Below the pieces are notes generated by a model that saw only the letters and a list, made by a program, of their open reading frames with translations, was not told where the DNA came from and ran no database searches. Position numbers and translations under genes: made by a program. Positions 18,004 through 27,011 of a DNA stretch of 34,340 nt are shown piece by piece (within the stretch, counting starts at the first letter, position 1; each line of letters starts with the position of its first letter). The DNA comes from Pseudomonas cedrina subsp. fulgida. Lineage in GTDB: Bacteria > Pseudomonadota > Gammaproteobacteria > Pseudomonadales > Pseudomonadaceae. Where the stretch lies: the NCBI GenBank assembly GCA_016937595.1, contig JAFHKH010000006.1, forward strand, positions 1 through 34,340. The letters run 5' to 3'.

Positions 18004-18503
18004 ATGACAATGGCTAAGCCAAACGGCCCACGGGCTTTTCTTATCAGTGGCGGCCTGCTCTGGGCAGTCAGCCAGAGTGTGCAGGCCGACACAACCTGAC
18101 CATCCGCGCGGTAATCATAGCGCCTCCGCCCTGCGTCATTAATGGAGGCAGCACACTGGATGTGCCATTTGGCAATGACCTGCTGACCTCACGGGTAGAC
18201 GGGGTCAATTATCGTCGATCCGTGCCCTACACCGTCAGCTGCAACTCGCCCGCCAGCAATGCGCTGACCCTTGAGCTAAAGGGGACGGCGGCGGCGTTTG
18301 ATAACCGTGTGCTCATGACACGCAAAGCGGATCTTGGGGTGAAGCTGCTCGCAAACGGTGCCGACTGGCCACTTAACACCACCGTGAAATTCACCTATCC
18401 GAACTTTCCGGTGGTGCAGGCGGTGCCTGTCAAACGTACGGGCAGCAAGCTGACGGGAGGCGCATTCGATGCGACCGCCACGCTGGTGGTCGATTATCAA
18501 TGA
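18004..18503 (+). pseudogene. Fimbrial minor (tip-type) subunit, frameshifted as read
   Basis: The first frame gives a signal peptide (AKPNGPRAFLISGG, cleavage after SQSVQA) and then stops at about 18102. The rest of the pilin lies one frame away: NLTIRAVIIAPPPCVINGG, DVPFGNDLLTSRVDGVNYRR, VSCNSP and the end ATLVVDYQ. One base is missing near 18090, between the codons for QAD and NLT. Repaired length is about 166 aa from the ATG at 18004 (18010 is an alternative). It is similar to the next subunit (PPPC, VDG-YRR, PVK) and to PapE/PapF-like tip adaptors, so it is probably a tip fibrillum component. Confidence 0.83.
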
Positions 18504-18516
18504 AGAGGATATTTCA

Positions 18517-18996
18517 ATGACAGGTTGGCAGCAGCGAGCGTTGCTCGCCGTGTGTTCCCTCGGCCTTTGCAGCGGTGCGTCGGCCAACGTCACGTTCAGC
18601 GGAACCTTGAACGAGCCGCCGCCGTGCACGATTGATGCGGGTAACACGATTGAGGTCGACTTTGGCGACGTAGGGATCAGGCGCGTCGACGGCACGCACT
18701 ACCGCCGAGGCGTCGGTTACGCCATCAGCTGCGGCAGCAATACCCTGCCCTGGGCACTGAAGCTGAGCGTCAACGGTACGCCGACGGCGTTTGACGGCTC
18801 CGCGGTGCAAACCAGCGTGCCCGGGTTGGGTATTCGGCTGTTTCAGAACAACGTGCCGTTTGCACTGAATACGCCGCTGGATATCACGCTGTCGTCACCG
18901 CCGACCCTGGAAGTCGTCCCCGTCAAGCAGCCCGGCGCAGTACTTGCCCCCGCAAGGTTCACGGCGGTGGCCACGCTATTGGCCGAATACGAGTAG
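18517..18996 (+). CDS. Fimbrial minor (tip-type) subunit
   Basis: The product is 159 aa from the ATG at 18517, preceded by AGAGGA. It has a signal peptide (ALLAVCSLGLCSGASA|N), then VTFSGTLNEPPPCTIDAG, VDFGDVGIRRVDGTHYRRG, a second Cys in AISCGS, and the end ATLLAEYE. The VDFGDV...YRR pattern is shared with the preceding gene and with the pilin domain of the adhesin, marking the tip-type subunits of the operon. The frame is open upstream to 18469, but without a signal sequence. Confidence 0.87.
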   Translation: MTGWQQRALLAVCSLGLCSGASANVTFSGTLNEPPPCTIDAGNTIEVDFGDVGIRRVDGTHYRRGVGYAISCGSNTLPWALKLSVNGTPTAFDGSAVQTSVPGLGIRLFQNNVPFALNTPLDITLSSPPTLEVVPVKQPGAVLAPARFTAVATLLAEYE

Positions 18997-19007
18997 GAGC
19001 TGAGCTT

Positions 19008-19556
19008 ATGCAACATGCAATGGGGCCTAAAGGATGGCCGTGTGCCGGGCTGGCGTTACTCCTCAGCGTCGGCCTGGTAACCAACGTCCATGCGGCGGAC
19101 AACCTGAGTTTCAAGGGCAACCTGGTGGCAGAGGCCTGCACGATTCGTCCGGGTGACGAGGCAATCACCCTGGAACTCTGGGACGTTACCAGCACGCACC
19201 TCTACATCAATACGCGCACACCGGGAAAGGGTTTCAAGGTGCACCTGGAGAACTGCGATACCACCATTGGTAAAACCGTCACCATCACCCTCGGCGGCCG
19301 GGAAAACCCGTGGCTCCCCGGGTTGTTCGCGCTCGACGGTGGCAGTGGCGCTTCAGGCATCGGGCTTGGCATCGAGACGCCGAACAACAAGCCACTGCCC
19401 TTGAATGCAGCCAGCGACGAGCAGGTGTTGAGTGATGGCAGCAATGTTATTGCGCTTAAAGCCTATGTACAGGGTGAGCCGGAAGCAATCAGGGACCAAA
19501 CCATCGGGCACGGCAGGTTCACGGTGACGTCCACGTTTACCCTGGACTATCCCTGA
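19008..19556 (+). CDS. Fimbrial subunit (type 1 pilin family)
   Basis: The product is 182 aa: signal peptide ending VTNVHA|ADN, then LSFKGNLVAEACTIRPGDEAI, second Cys in LENCDT, a glycine-rich centre, and the end STFTLDYP. Its body (GIGLGIETPNNKPLPLN, then VIALKAYVQGEPEAI) resembles the major pilin at 12891. It may be a shaft or adaptor subunit. It starts 11 bp after the previous gene. Confidence 0.86.
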   Translation: MQHAMGPKGWPCAGLALLLSVGLVTNVHAADNLSFKGNLVAEACTIRPGDEAITLELWDVTSTHLYINTRTPGKGFKVHLENCDTTIGKTVTITLGGRENPWLPGLFALDGGSGASGIGLGIETPNNKPLPLNAASDEQVLSDGSNVIALKAYVQGEPEAIRDQTIGHGRFTVTSTFTLDYP

Positions 19557-19655
19557 ACGCCTCAGACAACCCTCAACCCTCTCTCGGACAGCTTTCAACG
19601 CGGACAAAACGTCCGTCGGGCTGCATCCGGGTGGAGGAGCAACGAGAGATCAAAA

Positions 19656-20621
19656 ATGAAACGACTTTATAGCGCCGCTGCGCTTGTCATCCTTGCGGGC
19701 CTTACCACGACCGCACAAGCAGTGGATTGCCGCGTGAACGGTGGCGGATGGATCAGTGTAGGCGGAGGCGGAAATATCAACCTGCAAGTTCCTGTAAACG
19801 TGCGACTGGACACCGCGCAGAACCGTATCATGCTTGAAGGTGCCAGGCTCGAATGCCGATATACAATCGGACCTCAGACACCCTCCGCAGGGATAGACTA
19901 CTGGTCGACAGGCAACGGAGCACCTTGGACGCCTGGCCCTAAATTCGCGAATGAAGGCACCGGTCTGCGAATAAATTCAGTATTTCGCAACACCCCTGTT
20001 CCCATTGGGATCCTGGTGGCCACCATGCCTGACAATGCGATCACCTACCCAATCGATATAACGCCTTATATCCTGATGCGTAACAGCCCGGTCAATCCTA
20101 TCAATATTACAATAGGTGATAACTTGGGGGTCTTGCGCATCGTGCAGACGAACAACACCGGCAGTGGTTCGTCTCAACTCACGCTCGCGTATACGGCCAA
20201 TAATAATTTCACCGTGTCGCCTTCTACGTGCACGATCAACAATAACAATCCGATCGATATCAACTTCGGCAACGTAAACCAAAGGGAAATAGGCACGGAC
20301 CCACTGACGACGCCCATCCGAAGTAACCGCAGACTCACCTACTCATGCCCTACCGGCGGGATTACTACCCCAATCACCATTACCTACAAGGGCACTCCAT
20401 CGTCATTCGACACGCACCTTCTGACGATGAGTAATCCAAGCGTGGGCACGGCTATGGTGCGCGCCGGGTCGGCGGTGCGGGTCAACGGCTCATTCCTCAC
20501 CCAGATCACTAACAGCGTGGGCGGAGACGATGTGACATTTTCCCTCGTTCAGCGGCCTGGCACCCTGCCTGCGGCCGGGCCCGTCACCGGAAGCGGCGTA
20601 CTGGTGATGGGGGTGCCATGA
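19656..20621 (+). CDS. Putative two-domain fimbrial tip adhesin
   Basis: The 321-residue product has a signal peptide (cleavage about AQA|VDC), an N-terminal domain (about 23-185) with one Cys pair (Cys25, Cys67), many Asn/Gly and exposed Trp/Tyr, and a C-terminal pilin domain (about 186-321; Cys192 and Cys231, CTINNNNPIDINFGNV). This arrangement, twice the length of a pilin and last in the operon, is that of tip adhesins such as FimH or PapG. I do not recognise the N-terminal domain, so the receptor is unknown. The gene is richer in A+T than the rest of the operon. It follows a 99-bp gap. Confidence 0.82.
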   Translation: MKRLYSAAALVILAGLTTTAQAVDCRVNGGGWISVGGGGNINLQVPVNVRLDTAQNRIMLEGARLECRYTIGPQTPSAGIDYWSTGNGAPWTPGPKFANEGTGLRINSVFRNTPVPIGILVATMPDNAITYPIDITPYILMRNSPVNPINITIGDNLGVLRIVQTNNTGSGSSQLTLAYTANNNFTVSPSTCTINNNNPIDINFGNVNQREIGTDPLTTPIRSNRRLTYSCPTGGITTPITITYKGTPSSFDTHLLTMSNPSVGTAMVRAGSAVRVNGSFLTQITNSVGGDDVTFSLVQRPGTLPAAGPVTGSGVLVMGVP

Positions 20622-20720
20622 CCTACCTGAAGGGCTGAAGCGTCGGTCTTGTTGCGTCATGCCATGGGTCGGGCAGTTGCGGAACTTGATTCTGCGACTG
20701 CACACCAGGTGGCAATTCGC

Positions 20721-20726
20721 TATAAT
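20721..20726 (+). promoter_or_regulatory. Consensus -10 box before the 93-aa lipoprotein gene
   Basis: TATAAT matches the sigma70 -10 consensus exactly and lies 62 bp before the start codon. No good -35 hexamer is seen at the usual spacing. Confidence 0.4.
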
Positions 20727-20787
20727 CTTGCGCCAACGCCCCACGACCGTGTCAGCGTCCCCTCCAACACTTCGACGATGAACCCCT

Positions 20788-21069
20788 ATGAACAAGTTTC
20801 TGGCACTGACTGCGGTACTGGCGCTCGCCGGGTGCACCACCACCTCTGACGTCTATCTGAAAAACGGTGAGCAAGGCCTGACCATCGACTGCTCCGGCGA
20901 GGCCAATTCCTGGGCAAGCTGCTATGAAAAAGCCGACGCGTCCTGTGCGGGCACCGGTTACCGCATCGTCGGCACCGAAGGCACGCCTTCGCTCAAGGAG
21001 AGTGAAAAGACCCTGGGCCAGGACGTGGGCAATTTCAAGGGTCGCAGCGTGGTCGTGGTCTGCAAGTAA
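20788..21069 (+). CDS. Small lipoprotein (93 aa), function unknown
   Basis: A lipoprotein signal peptide ends in the lipobox LALAGC (Cys16). The mature part has three further cysteines (DCSGEANSW, ASCYEKADASC) and ends VVVVCK. The pattern DCSG, W-SC, C--Y-I is common in small Pseudomonas envelope proteins. It should be lipid-anchored in the envelope; no function is evident. It is separate from the fimbrial operon, with its own -10 box. Confidence 0.85.
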   Translation: MNKFLALTAVLALAGCTTTSDVYLKNGEQGLTIDCSGEANSWASCYEKADASCAGTGYRIVGTEGTPSLKESEKTLGQDVGNFKGRSVVVVCK

Positions 21070-21078
21070 GCGTTATGC

Positions 21079-21309
21079 CTACAACTGAATGTCGGCAAAC
21101 TTGATTCCGAGGCCGCGAATGGTCTCGACCAGGTCATCCAGACGCGGGAAAGACTCGATTTCATCCTGATCGTCCACCAGGAAAAAACTGCGGCCGCCGC
21201 TTTTTTTGAAGAAGACAATCCACTCCCCCAGGTCGGCCGGGTTCTGGATGATATGGGTCGCCGTTATCTGGCCTTCGGCCTGGCGAGCCCTGACGTGTTC
21301 ACGCTTCAT
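21079..21309 (-). CDS. Conserved hypothetical protein (76 aa)
   Basis: This soluble 76-residue protein has a basic N-terminus (MKREHVRARQAEG), a central WIVFFKKSGGRSFFLVDDQ likely to form beta strands, and a C-terminal helix (LDDLVETIRGLGIKFADIQL). I do not recognise a functional family. The gene is convergent with the lipoprotein at 20788, only 9 bp apart. The minus-strand gene upstream is separated from it by a terminator-like hairpin. Confidence 0.72.
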   Translation of the reverse strand: MKREHVRARQAEGQITATHIIQNPADLGEWIVFFKKSGGRSFFLVDDQDEIESFPRLDDLVETIRGLGIKFADIQL

Positions 21310-21366
21310 GAAAGACTTCCCAAAAAACAGATGCCGGCATTAACCGGCAACCCGCAAAACGCGCTG

Positions 21367-21396
21367 AAAAAGCCCTGCCACGGTGCCAGGCTTTTT
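21367..21396 (-). terminator. Terminator-like hairpin after the 117-aa lipoprotein
   Basis: AAAAAGCC and GGCTTTTT form an 8-bp outer stem with a short imperfect interior. On the minus strand it lies 37 bases past the stop codon of the gene ending at 21433. Confidence 0.65.
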
Positions 21397-21432
21397 ATCG
21401 GATTAAAAAGTAGCAGGGTGAAAGCCGCCGCT

Positions 21433-21786
21433 TCAGCCGGAAATACACTCTTCGCCAGCCTTCTTCACGTCGCCCGGACGGATCGGCACGTTGGACATGC
21501 TCTCGTAGAGCTTGATGCTGCTGCCACTGGAACGCTCGTCAATCTCGAAAATGGCCGACGGGTCCGCCGAAAACTTCTGCGGCACGATCACTTGCACGCC
21601 ACCTTCCTTATGCGGTTCGATCTGCGGCGGCCGACGGGTAGCGGAGAGTTTCTGCACCACACAGGCAGCATATTCCTGTGGTTTCTTTCCGGAAATGACC
21701 GCCAAGGTCGGCGGGGTCTGCTTGATATCTGCAACCGAAGCACACCCACCAATCGCCAGGGCCAGAACCAACACACTCCACTTCAT
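21433..21786 (-). CDS. Small lipoprotein (117 aa), function unknown
   Basis: A lipoprotein signal peptide ends with the lipobox LAIGGC (Cys15). The mature domain (TLAVISGKKPQEYAACVVQKL, IVPQKFSADPSAIFEIDERSSGSSIKLYE, and a final Cys near the C-terminus) is probably periplasmic and membrane-anchored. It looks like a conserved Pseudomonas protein of unknown function. GGAGG lies upstream of the ATG on the minus strand. Confidence 0.83.
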   Translation of the reverse strand: MKWSVLVLALAIGGCASVADIKQTPPTLAVISGKKPQEYAACVVQKLSATRRPPQIEPHKEGGVQVIVPQKFSADPSAIFEIDERSSGSSIKLYESMSNVPIRPGDVKKAGEECISG

Positions 21787-21998
21787 ACAAAACCTCCGAT
21801 AAAGACCCTACGACAGCGGGGATGGTAAATTTCTCCCGCCCACGTAGGATTTATCCCTGATCACTCGGTAAATAACTGTTTTAAATTGTCGACGTCGTTG
21901 AAGACGATCCGATAATAAACGCGCTGGGGCTGATAAACTCCATCTTAACCTACGTATCGTTCTGATTTTTCAGAAAAAGCCCTTCTGGAGACACCCCA

Positions 21999-22301
21999 AT
22001 GAAATTTATCCACCAGCGCGAGCATCTCAACGAGGGGGACATTGTCGTCATCGAATGCTCGCAAACTTGTAATATTCGTTTGATGAGCGACGCGAATTTT
22101 CGCAGCTTCAAGAACGGCGGCCGCCACACGTACCACGGTGGCGCTTTTGACAAGTTCCCTGCCAAAATTACCGCGCCGAGCACCGGCTTCTGGAACATCA
22201 CCCTGGACGTGGTCACCCGCCGCGCCATCAGCGTGACCCGCAAACCCGCGTTGTCCCACAAGATCCGCATTGTGCGGCGCACCAGCAGCAAGCTGAGCTG
22301 A
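21999..22301 (+). CDS. DUF1883 domain protein
   Basis: The 100-residue protein matches the DUF1883 pattern: LNEGDIVVIECSQTCNIRLMSD, FRSFKNGGRHTYHGG, then a hydrophobic STGFWNITLDVV and a basic tail. The fold is a small beta-rich domain; function is unknown, though members are sometimes fused to TIR or other signalling domains. A CTGGAG ribosome-binding site lies upstream. It is first in a row of + strand genes: the 54-aa gene follows after 25 bp and alkB after a further 4 bp. Confidence 0.85.
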   Translation: MKFIHQREHLNEGDIVVIECSQTCNIRLMSDANFRSFKNGGRHTYHGGAFDKFPAKITAPSTGFWNITLDVVTRRAISVTRKPALSHKIRIVRRTSSKLS

Positions 22302-22326
22302 TCCGCACCCTTCACAGGAAATAGCC

Positions 22327-22491
22327 GTGACCACCACCAAATACGTCATCAAGTACAAGCTCAACGGCGAGCGCCGCTTTGAGTTCGCGCAACTGTCCAG
22401 CAACAGTGTGGAAGAGGCCAAGCAGGCGCTGGCTAAAATGCACGATGCCAGTGATGAAATCACCGACATCAATGTGAGCAAGGCGTTGTAA
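22327..22491 (+). CDS. Small conserved hypothetical protein (54 aa)
   Basis: A GTG start preceded by AGGAAAT (spacing about 6) opens a 54-residue frame: TTTKYVIKYKLNGERRFEF, then SSNSVEEAKQALAKMHDA, ending ITDINVSKAL. The strand-strand-helix-strand pattern and the tight fit between its neighbours (25 bp after DUF1883, 4 bp before alkB) indicate a real gene that standard length cut-offs would miss. No function can be assigned. Confidence 0.75.
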   Translation: MTTTKYVIKYKLNGERRFEFAQLSSNSVEEAKQALAKMHDASDEITDINVSKAL

Positions 22492-22495
22492 GACG

Positions 22496-23161
22496 ATGCC
22501 TGGCCCCACCGCCGATCTGTTCGCCGAGGACACGCTGCAGCAACCTGCGGGGCGCGAGCAAATTGGCGAACAGTCCTACGTGTTACGCGGCTACGCCCTG
22601 CCCTGGATTGAGCGCCTTTTGCCGGAACTGCGGCGGGTGCTGGCTCAATCGCCCTTTCGGCAAATGGTCACACCCGGTGGCTTTACCATGTCGGCAGCGC
22701 TGAGCAGTTGCGGCGACTTGGGCTGGACCACCGACAGTTCCGGTTATCGCTATACCCCACTCGACCCGCGCAGCCGGCAGCCCTGGCCGCGCATGCCCGA
22801 CGTCTTGCGCGAGTTGGCAGCGCTGGCGGCGGCAGAGGCCGGTTTTCCCGACTTTGCGCCCGACGCCTGCCTGATCAACCGCTATGTGCCAGGCGCGAGA
22901 ATGTCCCTGCACCAGGACAAGAATGAACGCCGCTACAGCGAACCCGTGGTGTCGCTGTCGCTCGGCTTGCCGGCGATTTTCCTGTTTGGCGGGCATGAGC
23001 GCAGTGACAAGACCCGCAAAGTCTCGCTGTTCCATGGCGACGTGGTGGTCTGGGGCGGCGTGGATCGTCTGCGTTTCCACGGGGTAATGCCGATCAAGGA
23101 GGGCGTGCACCCGGTCATGGGCCCGCAACGCATCAACCTGACCTTGCGCACCGCAGGTTGA
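22496..23161 (+). CDS. alkB: AlkB-type Fe(II)/2-oxoglutarate DNA demethylase
   Basis: AlkB oxidatively removes methyl groups from 1-methyladenine and 3-methylcytosine in DNA. The 221-residue product carries the iron ligands His139 and Asp141 (LHQDKNE) and His195 (RFHGV), and the 2-oxoglutarate arginines Arg212 and Arg218 (RINLTLR), at spacings equal to E. coli AlkB. TPGGFTMS and WTTD are also typical. It sits 75 bp upstream of ada, so the two alkylation-repair genes may be co-expressed. Confidence 0.95.
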   Translation: MPGPTADLFAEDTLQQPAGREQIGEQSYVLRGYALPWIERLLPELRRVLAQSPFRQMVTPGGFTMSAALSSCGDLGWTTDSSGYRYTPLDPRSRQPWPRMPDVLRELAALAAAEAGFPDFAPDACLINRYVPGARMSLHQDKNERRYSEPVVSLSLGLPAIFLFGGHERSDKTRKVSLFHGDVVVWGGVDRLRFHGVMPIKEGVHPVMGPQRINLTLRTAG

Positions 23162-23236
23162 TTTGACCGCAAGCTTCAGAGTGCCAGGTGTTCACGGCAC
23201 GACTAATCTGGCCAGGATCCGTCAAGAGTGTCGAGC

Positions 23237-24283
23237 ATGACTACCGAACAAGACCCGCGCTGGGCAGCGATTCTCGCCCGCGATCCCAAGGCCGATGCGT
23301 TGTTCGTCTATGGCGTGAAGACCACCGGCGTCTACTGCCGCGCCAGCAGCGCTTCGCGCTTGCCACGCCCGGAAAACGTCGAGTTCTTCGACAGCCCGGC
23401 GCAGGCCGAAGCCGCCGGTTATCGTGCGAGCAAACGCGCCGCCGCAGACCAGAGCCAAGTCGCCGCGCAGCATGCACGACTGGTGGCCGAGGCGTGTCGG
23501 TATATCGAACAGGCCGAGACGCCCCCCAGCCTGCACGCACTGGCCACGCAAGCCAAGTTGAGCCCCTTCCATTTTCACCGCGTGTTCAAAGCCATGACCG
23601 GCCTGACGCCCAAGGCCTACGCCAGCGCCCATCGTTCGCGCAAAGTGCGCCATAGCCTCAAGGGCTCGCATTCGGTGACCGATGCGCTGTATGACGCGGG
23701 TTTTAATTCCAACAGCCGTTTTTATGAGTCGGCCCGCCAGCTTCTGGGCATGAAACCCAGCGACTACAAGGCCGGCGGCACCAACAACGCGATCCGGTTC
23801 GCCGTCGGGCAATGTTCGCTGGGGGCCATCCTGGTGGCGCACAGCGAGCGTGGCGTGTGCGCGATCCTGTTGGGCGATGAACCGGACCAACTGGTGCGTG
23901 ACCTGCAGGATCAATTTCGCAACGCCGAACTGGTGGGCGCCGACCCACGCTTCGAACAGTGGGTCGCCCAGGTCGTGGGGTTTGTCGAAGCGCCCGCACT
24001 CGGCCTGGACTTGCCTTTGGATTTGCGTGGCACGGCATTTCAGGAACGGGTGTGGCAAGCCTTGCGCGAGATCCCGCCCGGCAGCACGGCCAGCTACGCA
24101 CAGATCGCCGAACGAATCGACGCGCCGACGGCGTACCGCGCCGTGGCCCAGGCCTGTGGCGCCAACTGCCTGGCCGTGGCGATCCCTTGCCACCGCGTGG
24201 TACGCAGCGACGGCGACCTGTCGGGCTATCGCTGGGGGGTGGCGCGCAAGCGGCAATTGCTGGAACGCGAAAGCGAGGCCTGA
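23237..24283 (+). CDS. ada: Ada-like regulator/O6-methylguanine-DNA methyltransferase with a degenerate zinc site
   Basis: The 348-residue product has the three Ada modules: N-terminal Ada domain (about 8-75, YGVKTTGVYCRAS), an AraC-type helix-turn-helix domain (about 80-178, ending MKPSDYKAGG) and a methyltransferase domain (about 185-345) with the acceptor Cys318 in IPCHRVV. In E. coli Ada four cysteines (38, 42, 69, 72) bind zinc and Cys38 accepts methyl groups from phosphotriesters. Here only the first remains (Cys34); the others are Ser38, Ser65 and Ala68. Base repair by Cys318 should be intact, while phosphotriester sensing in the usual zinc-dependent manner looks impossible. The start at 23237 is chosen on family fit; GTG at 23228 is also in frame. 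Confidence 0.93.
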   Translation: MTTEQDPRWAAILARDPKADALFVYGVKTTGVYCRASSASRLPRPENVEFFDSPAQAEAAGYRASKRAAADQSQVAAQHARLVAEACRYIEQAETPPSLHALATQAKLSPFHFHRVFKAMTGLTPKAYASAHRSRKVRHSLKGSHSVTDALYDAGFNSNSRFYESARQLLGMKPSDYKAGGTNNAIRFAVGQCSLGAILVAHSERGVCAILLGDEPDQLVRDLQDQFRNAELVGADPRFEQWVAQVVGFVEAPALGLDLPLDLRGTAFQERVWQALREIPPGSTASYAQIAERIDAPTAYRAVAQACGANCLAVAIPCHRVVRSDGDLSGYRWGVARKRQLLERESEA

Positions 24284-24403
24284 GATGTGCGCGTGGATGC
24301 AACACGAAACGTCACGCTCGTCCAGTGAATAAAACAGACTGGCCGGGGGCCAGGGCCCCTGTTAAAACAGCGCAACGCCCACTGACGCTGGAGACACCCC
24401 CCC

Positions 24404-25461
24404 ATGAACACCTGGCCCGACACCCGCCTTCTCGACCTGCTGGGCATCGAAGTACCGATCATCCAGGCCCCCATGGCGGCCAGCACCACCACGGCCATGG
24501 TCATTGCCGCCAATAAAGCGGGTGCCCTGGGTTCTCTGCCGGCCGCGGCGCTGAGCATCGAGCAACTGCGTGAGGCCCTGTCCGAAATCCGCCAGGCCAG
24601 CTCGGGCCCGGTCAACGTGAATTTCTTCTGCCACCAACCGCCCGCGCCCGACGCAGCCCGTGATCAGCAGTGGAAGGCCTTGCTGGAGCCCTACTACCGC
24701 GAATTGGGTGCTGACTTTGATGCACCAACCCCGGTCTCCAACCGCGCACCGTTCAACGATGCGGCGTGCCAGGTGGTCGAAGCCTTCCGCCCCGAGGTCG
24801 TGAGTTTTCACTTCGGCTTGCCGGAACAATCGTTGCTGGATCGGGTAAAAGCCACCGGCGCCAAGGTGCTGTCCTCGGCCACCACGGTAGAAGAAGCGCT
24901 CTGGCTGGAACAACACGGCTGTGATGCGATTATCGCCATGGGCATTGAAGCCGGCGGCCACCGGGGTTTGTTTCTCAGCGATGACCTCAACACCCAGATC
25001 GGCCTGTTTGCCCTGGTGCCGCAAATTGTCGACGCGGTCAGCGTCCCGGTGATTGCCGCCGGTGGCATCGGCGATGCGCGCGGGATTGTCGCGGCATTCG
25101 CCTTGGGGGCCTCGGCGGTACAGATCGGCACCGCTTACCTGTTTACTCCTGAAGCCAATGTCACCGCGTCCCACCATTACGCGTTGCGCCACGCCCAGGC
25201 CAGCGAAACCGCGCTGACCAACTGTTCACCGGGCGCCCGGCACGCGGCATCGTCAACCGGATGATGCGTGAGTTGGGCGCGATCCACCCCGTGGCCCCGG
25301 CATTCCCGACCTCCGGCGGCGCGCTGATGCCGCTCAAAGCCAAGGATGAAGCGGGCTTCAGCAACCTGTGGTCAGGCCAGGCTCTGCGCCTGGGCAAAGA
25401 CCTCTCCACCTATGCACTCACGCGCGAACTGGCGGAACAGGCGCTGGCCAAGCTCAGGTAG
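24404..25461 (+). pseudogene. Nitronate monooxygenase (2-nitropropane dioxygenase family), frameshifted as read
   Basis: This FMN enzyme oxidises alkyl nitronates such as propionate-3-nitronate. Motifs: IIQAPMA at the N-terminus, SFHFGLP (with the likely catalytic His), GIEAGGHRG, VIAAGGIGDARG and GTAYLFTPEA. Frame is lost at about 25222: ALTN should continue (L/V)FTGRPARGIVNRMMRELG, but one base is missing and the first frame ends at 25264. The rest of the protein (ending LAEQALAKLR) is in the next frame. Repaired length is 352 aa, typical of class I enzymes. GGAG precedes the ATG. It has no operon partner. Confidence 0.9.
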
Positions 25462-26328
<867 letters not shown>

Positions 26329-27009
26329 ATGCCGCTATCGAGCGCCGACTTTTCCGCTATCTGGTTGACCATACAACTGGCGTCACTGACCACCGTGATC
26401 CTGCTGGTCATCGGCACCCCGATTGCCCTGTGGCTGTCGCGCACCCGTTCCTGGTGGCGCGGGCCCGTTGGCGCCATCGTCGCCCTGCCGTTGGTATTGC
26501 CGCCAACGGTGATCGGCTTCTACCTGCTCCTTAGCATGGGGCCCAATGGCTTTTTCGGCCAATTCACCCAGTGGCTGGGCCTGGGCACCCTCACCTTCAG
26601 CTTTGCCGGGCTGGTCATCGGTTCGGTGATCTATTCCATGCCGTTCGTGGTGCAACCGTTGCAAAACGCCTTCTCGGCCATCGGCACGCGCCCGTTGGAG
26701 GTGGCCGCGACCTTGCGCGCCAATCCGTGGGACACCTTCTTCAGCGTGATCCTGCCCTTGGCCCGGCCGGGGTTTGTCACCGCCGCCATCCTGGGGTTTG
26801 CGCACACCGTCGGTGAGTTCGGCGTGGTGCTGATGATCGGCGGCAATATCCCGGACAAGACCCGGGTGGTCTCCGTCCAGATCTACGACCACGTCGAAGC
26901 CATGGAATACGCCCAGGCCCACTGGCTGGCCGGCGCCATGGTGGTGTTCGCCTTCTTGGTGTTGCTGGCGCTCTACGCCAGGCGCAAGACCCCGATGGGC
27001 TGGAGCTGA
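26329..27009 (+). CDS. modB: Molybdate ABC transporter permease
   Basis: The 226-residue inner-membrane protein has five or more hydrophobic segments and the ABC-permease EAA loop ([25 protein letters not shown]) that contacts Mod[16 protein letters not shown] and [18 protein letters not shown] are family signatures. It starts immediately after the modA stop codon and ends two bases before modC, so all three genes form one operon. Confidence 0.96.
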   Translation: MPLSSADFSAIWLTIQLASLTTVILLVIGTPIALWLSRTRSWWRGPVGAIVALPLVLPPTVIGFYLLLSMGPNGFFGQFTQWLGLGTLTFSFAGLVIGSVIYSMPFVVQPLQNAFSAIGTRPLEVAATLRANPWDTFFSVILPLARPGFVTAAILGFAHTVGEFGVVLMIGGNIPDKTRVVSVQIYDHVEAMEYAQAHWLAGAMVVFAFLVLLALYARRKTPMGWS

Positions 27010-27011
27010 CG

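Noticed and set aside
25261..25461. Separate 66-aa gene after the nitronate monooxygenase
   Set aside because: It continues the same enzyme in the next frame after a one-base deletion.
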